The notes under the pieces were generated by a model that was not told where the DNA came from, made no database searches, and saw nothing but the letters and a program-made list of their open reading frames with translations. The translations under genes and the position numbers were made by a program. Below are positions 23,632 to 26,917 of a stretch of 26,917 nucleotides of DNA, in pieces. Source of the stretch: an uncultured Campylobacter sp. (GTDB lineage Bacteria > Campylobacterota > Campylobacteria > Campylobacterales > Campylobacteraceae). The stretch is taken from the NCBI RefSeq assembly GCF_905373215.1, contig NZ_CAJPRT010000022.1, positions 1 through 26,917 of the forward strand, read 5' to 3'. Position 1 is the first letter of the stretch. The number at the start of each line of letters is the position of its first letter.

Positions 23632-24290
23632 ATTAAGCCTTTTAGCATTTTCTCTCCGTCCGTGCCGCCCAAAATAGGCTCTATAGCGCGCTCAGGATGC
23701 GGCATCAGTCCGAAAATCTTTTTGTTTTTATCGCAAATCCCGGCAATTGCGTCCACTGAGCCGTTCGGATTTAGATCCGCGCCGTTTTCGTCGCAATATT
23801 TTAGCAGCACGCAATCCTCGTCGTATAGCGACTTTAGCGTATCTGCAGGCGCATAATAGTTTCCCTCGCCATGCGCGATCGGGATATTTAAAATTTCGCC
23901 TTTGTCGCAACAGTGCAGAAATTTATTATCGTTTGAAACGACGCGCAGATGGTGAAATTTTGAGATGAAGCTTAAATTTATATTTTTATTCATCGCGCCT
24001 GCGAGCAAGCCTAGCTCCAAAAGCATCTGAAAGCCATTACAGATGCCTAGGATATAGCCGCCGCGTGCAGCATGAGCGAGAACCGCCTTCATCACCGGGC
24101 TAAATTTAGCAATAGCAGCCGTCCGCAGATAATCTCCGTGGCTAAAGCCACCGGGGAGCACGATCAGATCGGCATTTATGTCGGTTTCTTTATGCCAGAT
24201 TATCTGCGTTTCGCAACCAAGCTTATCAAAGGCGTATTTGCTGTCGCGCTCGCAGTTGGTGCCGGGGAAATTGACGATCGCTACCTTCAT
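23625..24290 (-). CDS. purQ: Phosphoribosylformylglycinamidine synthase, glutaminase subunit PurQ
   Basis: PurQ releases ammonia from glutamine for PurL in the fourth step of purine synthesis. The 221-residue class I amidotransferase has the oxyanion segment LPGGFSHGDYLR (45-56), the catalytic Cys84 in LGICNGFQML, and the His198-Glu200 pair in MPHPERA. FPGTNCERD at the start is typical of PurQ. It overlaps purS by four bases (ATG within the purS end) and the SH3 gene by seven, so translation is likely coupled. PurL, the large subunit, is not in this window. Confidence 0.97.
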   Translation of the reverse strand: MKVAIVNFPGTNCERDSKYAFDKLGCETQIIWHKETDINADLIVLPGGFSHGDYLRTAAIAKFSPVMKAVLAHAARGGYILGICNGFQMLLELGLLAGAMNKNINLSFISKFHHLRVVSNDNKFLHCCDKGEILNIPIAHGEGNYYAPADTLKSLYDEDCVLLKYCDENGADLNPNGSVDAIAGICDKNKKIFGLMPHPERAIEPILGGTDGEKMLKGLIC

Positions 24291-24523
24291 ATCACGATCT
24301 CGTAGTCTTCGATGACGGTGTTTGCCAAAATTTCATCGCACATCTTGGCAACTTCGGCATAAATTTTATCCCTATCCTCGCCATCTAGCTCAAGGACGAT
24401 CTGTTTGGCTACGCGCACATCTCGTACGCCGCTAAATCCAAGCGCAGCAAGGGCGTGCAAAACCGCCTTGCCCTGCGGATCGAGCACGCCCTGCTTAAGC
24501 CTTACGTTTACGATTACCTTCAT
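24287..24523 (-). CDS. purS: Phosphoribosylformylglycinamidine synthase subunit PurS
   Basis: The 78-residue small subunit that bridges PurQ and PurL in the three-part FGAM synthase. It shows the family start MKVIVNVRLKQGVLDPQGKA, the ALAALGFSGVRDVRVAKQI segment, and a C-terminal acidic helix with VIEDYEIVI. Length is standard. It lies three bases after purC and overlaps purQ. A small-PurL type of FGAM synthase can therefore be expected in this organism. Confidence 0.95.
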   Translation of the reverse strand: MKVIVNVRLKQGVLDPQGKAVLHALAALGFSGVRDVRVAKQIVLELDGEDRDKIYAEVAKMCDEILANTVIEDYEIVI

Positions 24524-24526
24524 CGC

Positions 24527-25246
24527 TTATCCTAAAATTCTACGCAAGACCTCTTCGTAGACCACTTTTACGCTACCAAGATCCTGTCTGAATACGTCCT
24601 TGTCGAGCTTTTTATCGGTTTGTTTGTCCCAAAAGCGGCAGCTATCGGGGCTGATCTCATCTGCAAGTAGGATATTTCCGTCCTTATCTCTGCCAAGCTC
24701 GATTTTGAAATCCACGAGCTTTAAATTTCGCTCATCAAAAAATTTAATCAAGATTTCATTGATCTTGCGCGCGATCTTTTTGAGCTCGTCAAGCTCGCTT
24801 TGGCTCTTTACGGCGCCAAGCAGCAAGCAATGCTCGTCGTTTAGGATCGGATCGCCCAGCTCGTCGTCTTTATAGCAAAACTCCACCAGCGTAAATGGAA
24901 GCTTCGTGCCCTCTTTGATGCCCAGGCGCTTTGTAAGCGAGCCGGTGGCGATATTACGAGCGATGATCTCAAGAGGGAAAATTTTACATTTTTTCACTAG
25001 CTGCTCGGTCGGACTGATCGTCTCTACTAGCGCAGTGGCGATGCCGTGCTTTTTAAGCAGATCAAAAATTAGCGTCGAAATTTTGCAATTCAGCGCGCCT
25101 TTGCCGTTCTCTTCGGCTTTTTTGACGCCGTTAAACGCCGTCAGCGAATCTTTAAATTCCGAGATCAAAAGGTCGTCACTTTCGTTAACCGACCACATCT
25201 TTTTGCCCTTGCCTTCGTAGATGAGCTCTTTTTTGGTAGCCTGCAT
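24527..25246 (-). CDS. purC: SAICAR synthetase PurC
   Basis: PurC joins aspartate to CAIR in purine synthesis, using ATP. The 239-residue product has KKELIYEGKGKKMW near the start (ATP loop), SEFKDSLTAFNG (30-41), PLEIIARNIATGSLTKR (about 94-110), LKLVDFKIELGRD and LADEISPDSCRFWD (about 194-207), all classic. The frame is open from a GTG one codon earlier. I choose the ATG (25244-25246), since AAGGAG sits six bases before it and only three before the GTG. It follows ctpA by 10 bases and leads purS and purQ. Confidence 0.97.
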   Translation of the reverse strand: MQATKKELIYEGKGKKMWSVNESDDLLISEFKDSLTAFNGVKKAEENGKGALNCKISTLIFDLLKKHGIATALVETISPTEQLVKKCKIFPLEIIARNIATGSLTKRLGIKEGTKLPFTLVEFCYKDDELGDPILNDEHCLLLGAVKSQSELDELKKIARKINEILIKFFDERNLKLVDFKIELGRDKDGNILLADEISPDSCRFWDKQTDKKLDKDVFRQDLGSVKVVYEEVLRRILG

Positions 25247-25256
25247 CACATTCTCC

Positions 25257-26573
25257 TTACTTGATGTTTAGAATTTTTATCGCGTCTATTGCGGTTTTTA
25301 ACTGGATATCATTATTAATCTGCTCTGCTGTGATGAAATTTTTCTCATCCTTTTTCTGAGCATCTTTTTTCTTGGTCTCGACCTTGGCTAGCTCGCCTTG
25401 CAGGTGCTTTTTGAGATCGGCTTCTTTTAGCGAGAATTCATCCTCGTCGCGGCTCGGCACCTTGCCCGGCGCCACTATGAGATCAGGCGTCACGCCCACC
25501 GCTTGGATAGTGCGACCGCTTGATAGATAGTATCGCGCTATGGTTAGTCGCAAGGCTTCTTTATCCTCGATCGGTAGGATCACCTGCACGCTTCCCTTAC
25601 CAAAAGTTTTTTCACCAACCAACACAGCGCGCTTTAGATCCTGAAGCGAGCCGCTTACGATCTCGCTAGCGCTCGCGCTACCGCCATTTACTAGCACTAC
25701 CAGTGGCAGATCGGTGATCTTCTTTTTAGGATCGGCGCTATGCGCTTCGGTTTCGTTTTTTGCACGTCCTTTTTGAGAGACAATAAGACCTTTGCTTACG
25801 AATAAATTTACAAGCCCGATCGCTTGATCCAAAAGCCCGCCCGGATTGTTTCGCAGATCCAAAATAATGCCTTTGGCGTCTCTGTGCTCTTTTATAAATT
25901 TACTCGCATCCGCCACCACGTGCTGATCGAAATTCGTAACGCGCAGATATAAAATTTTATCTTCTTCGATCATCTTGGCATAGACGGATTCTACTTTGAT
26001 TATGTCGCGGACGATCTCGACGTCGAAAGGCTTGCTAACACCCTTGCGCACGATCGTTAGAGTGATTTTGGTTTTCGGCTTGCCGCGCATTTTTGAGACC
26101 GCATCGTCGATCGTGATGCCGAAAGTCGCGTTGCCGTCGATACGCAAGATCACGTCGTTAGCCTGAATGCCCTTTTTATCCGCCGGCGTACCCTCGATAG
26201 GAGAGATGACGGTCAGAGCGCCGTCTTTCATACCTACCTGAATTCCAAGCCCGCCGAACTCGCCTTCAGTCTGGACTTTCGTATCATTAAACGCCTTTTC
26301 GTCCATGTAGCTTGAGTGCGCGTCGAGGTTATTCATAAGCCCCGAGATCGTCTTATCCACAAGCTCGGAAAAAGTCATCTCATCAACATAATTGTTTTCG
26401 ACGATCGCAAGCGTTTTGGTAAGCTTAGCTAGCGCCTCTAGACGCGTTTTTTCGCTGTCTGGTTTTTTGGTCGCATTGACCTCTCTGGCTTGTAAATTTC
26501 CGGTAAAAAAACTAACGCCTAAAAATAGAGAAAATATGAATCCCAAGCCGAAGAAGAGGTGTTTTTGTCGCAA
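25257..26573 (-). CDS. ctpA: Carboxy-terminal processing protease CtpA
   Basis: A periplasmic serine protease of family S41 that trims or degrades proteins from the C-terminus. The 438 residues comprise a signal peptide or N-terminal anchor (FFGLGFIFSLFLGVSFF, 7-23), an N-terminal cap, a PDZ domain (about 102-190, GEFGGLGIQV to the substrate groove) and the protease core. The core has Ser301 in NGGSASASEI, Lys326 and Gln330 in TFGKGSVQ, the expected catalytic set. A Lys/Glu-rich tail (about 378-415) precedes the end. The start is TTG with AAGGA six bases upstream. It leads the purC-purS-purQ-SH3-plsC run, and its promoter must lie in the 190 bases shared with divergent clpB. Confidence 0.96.
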   Translation of the reverse strand: MRQKHLFFGLGFIFSLFLGVSFFTGNLQAREVNATKKPDSEKTRLEALAKLTKTLAIVENNYVDEMTFSELVDKTISGLMNNLDAHSSYMDEKAFNDTKVQTEGEFGGLGIQVGMKDGALTVISPIEGTPADKKGIQANDVILRIDGNATFGITIDDAVSKMRGKPKTKITLTIVRKGVSKPFDVEIVRDIIKVESVYAKMIEEDKILYLRVTNFDQHVVADASKFIKEHRDAKGIILDLRNNPGGLLDQAIGLVNLFVSKGLIVSQKGRAKNETEAHSADPKKKITDLPLVVLVNGGSASASEIVSGSLQDLKRAVLVGEKTFGKGSVQVILPIEDKEALRLTIARYYLSSGRTIQAVGVTPDLIVAPGKVPSRDEDEFSLKEADLKKHLQGELAKVETKKKDAQKKDEKNFITAEQINNDIQLKTAIDAIKILNIK

Positions 26574-26702
26574 AGCATATCCTTGAAAATAAAATGGAGT
26601 GAATTTTATAGAAAATTGGCTAAAAATAAGGTAAATTTCATACGAAATTTACGCGTTTACGGATAAATTTAAGTCGAAAATTTTAAAATCTCACTAAAAA
26701 AC

Positions 26703-26732
26703 CTTGACATAAAGACACTAAAGTTATATAAT
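26703..26732 (+). promoter_or_regulatory. clpB promoter with HAIR-like operator
   Basis: TTGACA (26704-26709) and TATAAT (26727-26732) are spaced by exactly 17 bases, a full sigma-70 consensus, rare for Campylobacter, where -35 boxes are usually weak. Overlapping the -35 box is CTTGACA-N7-ACTAAAG (26703-26723), close to the HspR site HAIR (CTTGAGT-N7-ACTCAAG) with the same spacing and three mismatches. HspR represses clpB in related bacteria, so heat-shock control here is plausible. Confidence 0.6.
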
Positions 26733-26762
26733 GCAATCAACTTCAACTTTAGGAGAAAATTT

Positions 26763-26917
26763 ATGAACGAAACTATTGAAATTTTAACCGATAAAATGCG
26801 CTCTTTGCTCGAAAGCAGCGTTTCTTTGGCGATCCATTCCAAAAATAGTGAAGTGGGCGTATTGCACATGCTTTGGGCTTTGGTAGCCGACAGCGGCTCG
26901 GTGCTAAATCAAATTTT
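26763..26917 (+). CDS. clpB: Chaperone ClpB, N-terminal part (runs off the window)
   Basis: The first 51 codons read MNETIEILTDKMRSLLESSV then SLAIHSKNSEVGVLHMLWAL, the start of the ClpB N-terminal (Clp-N) repeat domain. I recall the C. jejuni protein having a very similar start (LTDSMRENLESSVSLAIHNK). ClpB is the AAA+ disaggregase that works with DnaK. The ATG has AGGAG seven bases upstream. The gene is divergent from ctpA, as clpB is near ctpA in C. jejuni. The catalytic domains lie beyond the right edge. Confidence 0.93.
   Translation, partial: MNETIEILTDKMRSLLESSVSLAIHSKNSEVGVLHMLWALVADSGSVLNQI

Noticed and set aside
26574..26762. CIRCE (HrcA) site before clpB
   Set aside because: No TTAGCACTC-N9-GAGTGCTAA-like repeat is present; the HAIR-like element fits better.

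Overview
The window reads as chromosomal DNA of an epsilonproteobacterium, most likely a Campylobacter with a higher than usual G+C coding content (oral species such as C. gracilis, C. showae or C. rectus come to mind; the species is inference). Two gene blocks match, from memory, the order around C. jejuni Cj0692-Cj0696 (rsmH, FtsL-like protein, ppiD, ftsA, ftsZ) and Cj0509-Cj0516 (clpB, ctpA, purC, purS, purQ, SH3 membrane protein, plsC). Proteins are also typical of the group, for example the ClpB N-terminus and the TruD/DUF5644-like pair. Spacers are rich in the palindromic motif AAATTTTAAAATTT.

Layout. (1) 1-245: a decayed metI fragment on the minus strand. (2) 319-5524, minus strand: a tightly packed cell-division run, ppiD-ftsA-ftsZ plus a NimA-like flavin protein that abuts ftsZ, with an aldolase-like gene upstream. 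(3) 5589-9213, plus strand and divergent from block 2: rsmH, an FtsL-like protein with a repeat-rich cytoplasmic extension, and rmuC. Together blocks 2 and 3 are a split division cluster. (4) 9214-11250: about 2 kb with no convincing gene. (5) 11251-11895, minus: RNase P RNA and a small lipoprotein downstream of it. (6) 11965-13015: accessory debris, namely a frameshifted orphan polymorphic (CDI/FHA-type) toxin tip, an overlapping putative immunity gene, a further gene fragment and G-rich imperfect repeats. (7) truD and a divergent DUF5644-like gene.

(8) 15372-21228 is the most unusual part. A ttrB-ttrA pair (Tat-exported iron-sulfur protein and molybdoenzyme, probably tetrathionate reductase, with no membrane anchor gene beside it) sits on the plus strand between two minus-strand clusters of one unnamed small-protein family. 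The clusters share a ~160-bp direct repeat covering the 3' end of a gene plus the spacer and ribosome site of the next. One copy is frameshifted at a run of seven G. This looks like a modular cassette array, perhaps of immunity-like genes, that was opened or reshuffled around ttrBA.

(9) 21672-26573, minus: plsC, an SH3 membrane protein, purQ, purS, purC and ctpA, nearly all overlapping or closely spaced, so probably co-transcribed. (10) clpB begins at 26763 on the plus strand behind a strong sigma-70-type promoter whose -35 box overlaps a HAIR-like inverted repeat, a candidate HspR operator.

No tRNA, CRISPR array, transposase or complete insertion sequence was recognised.
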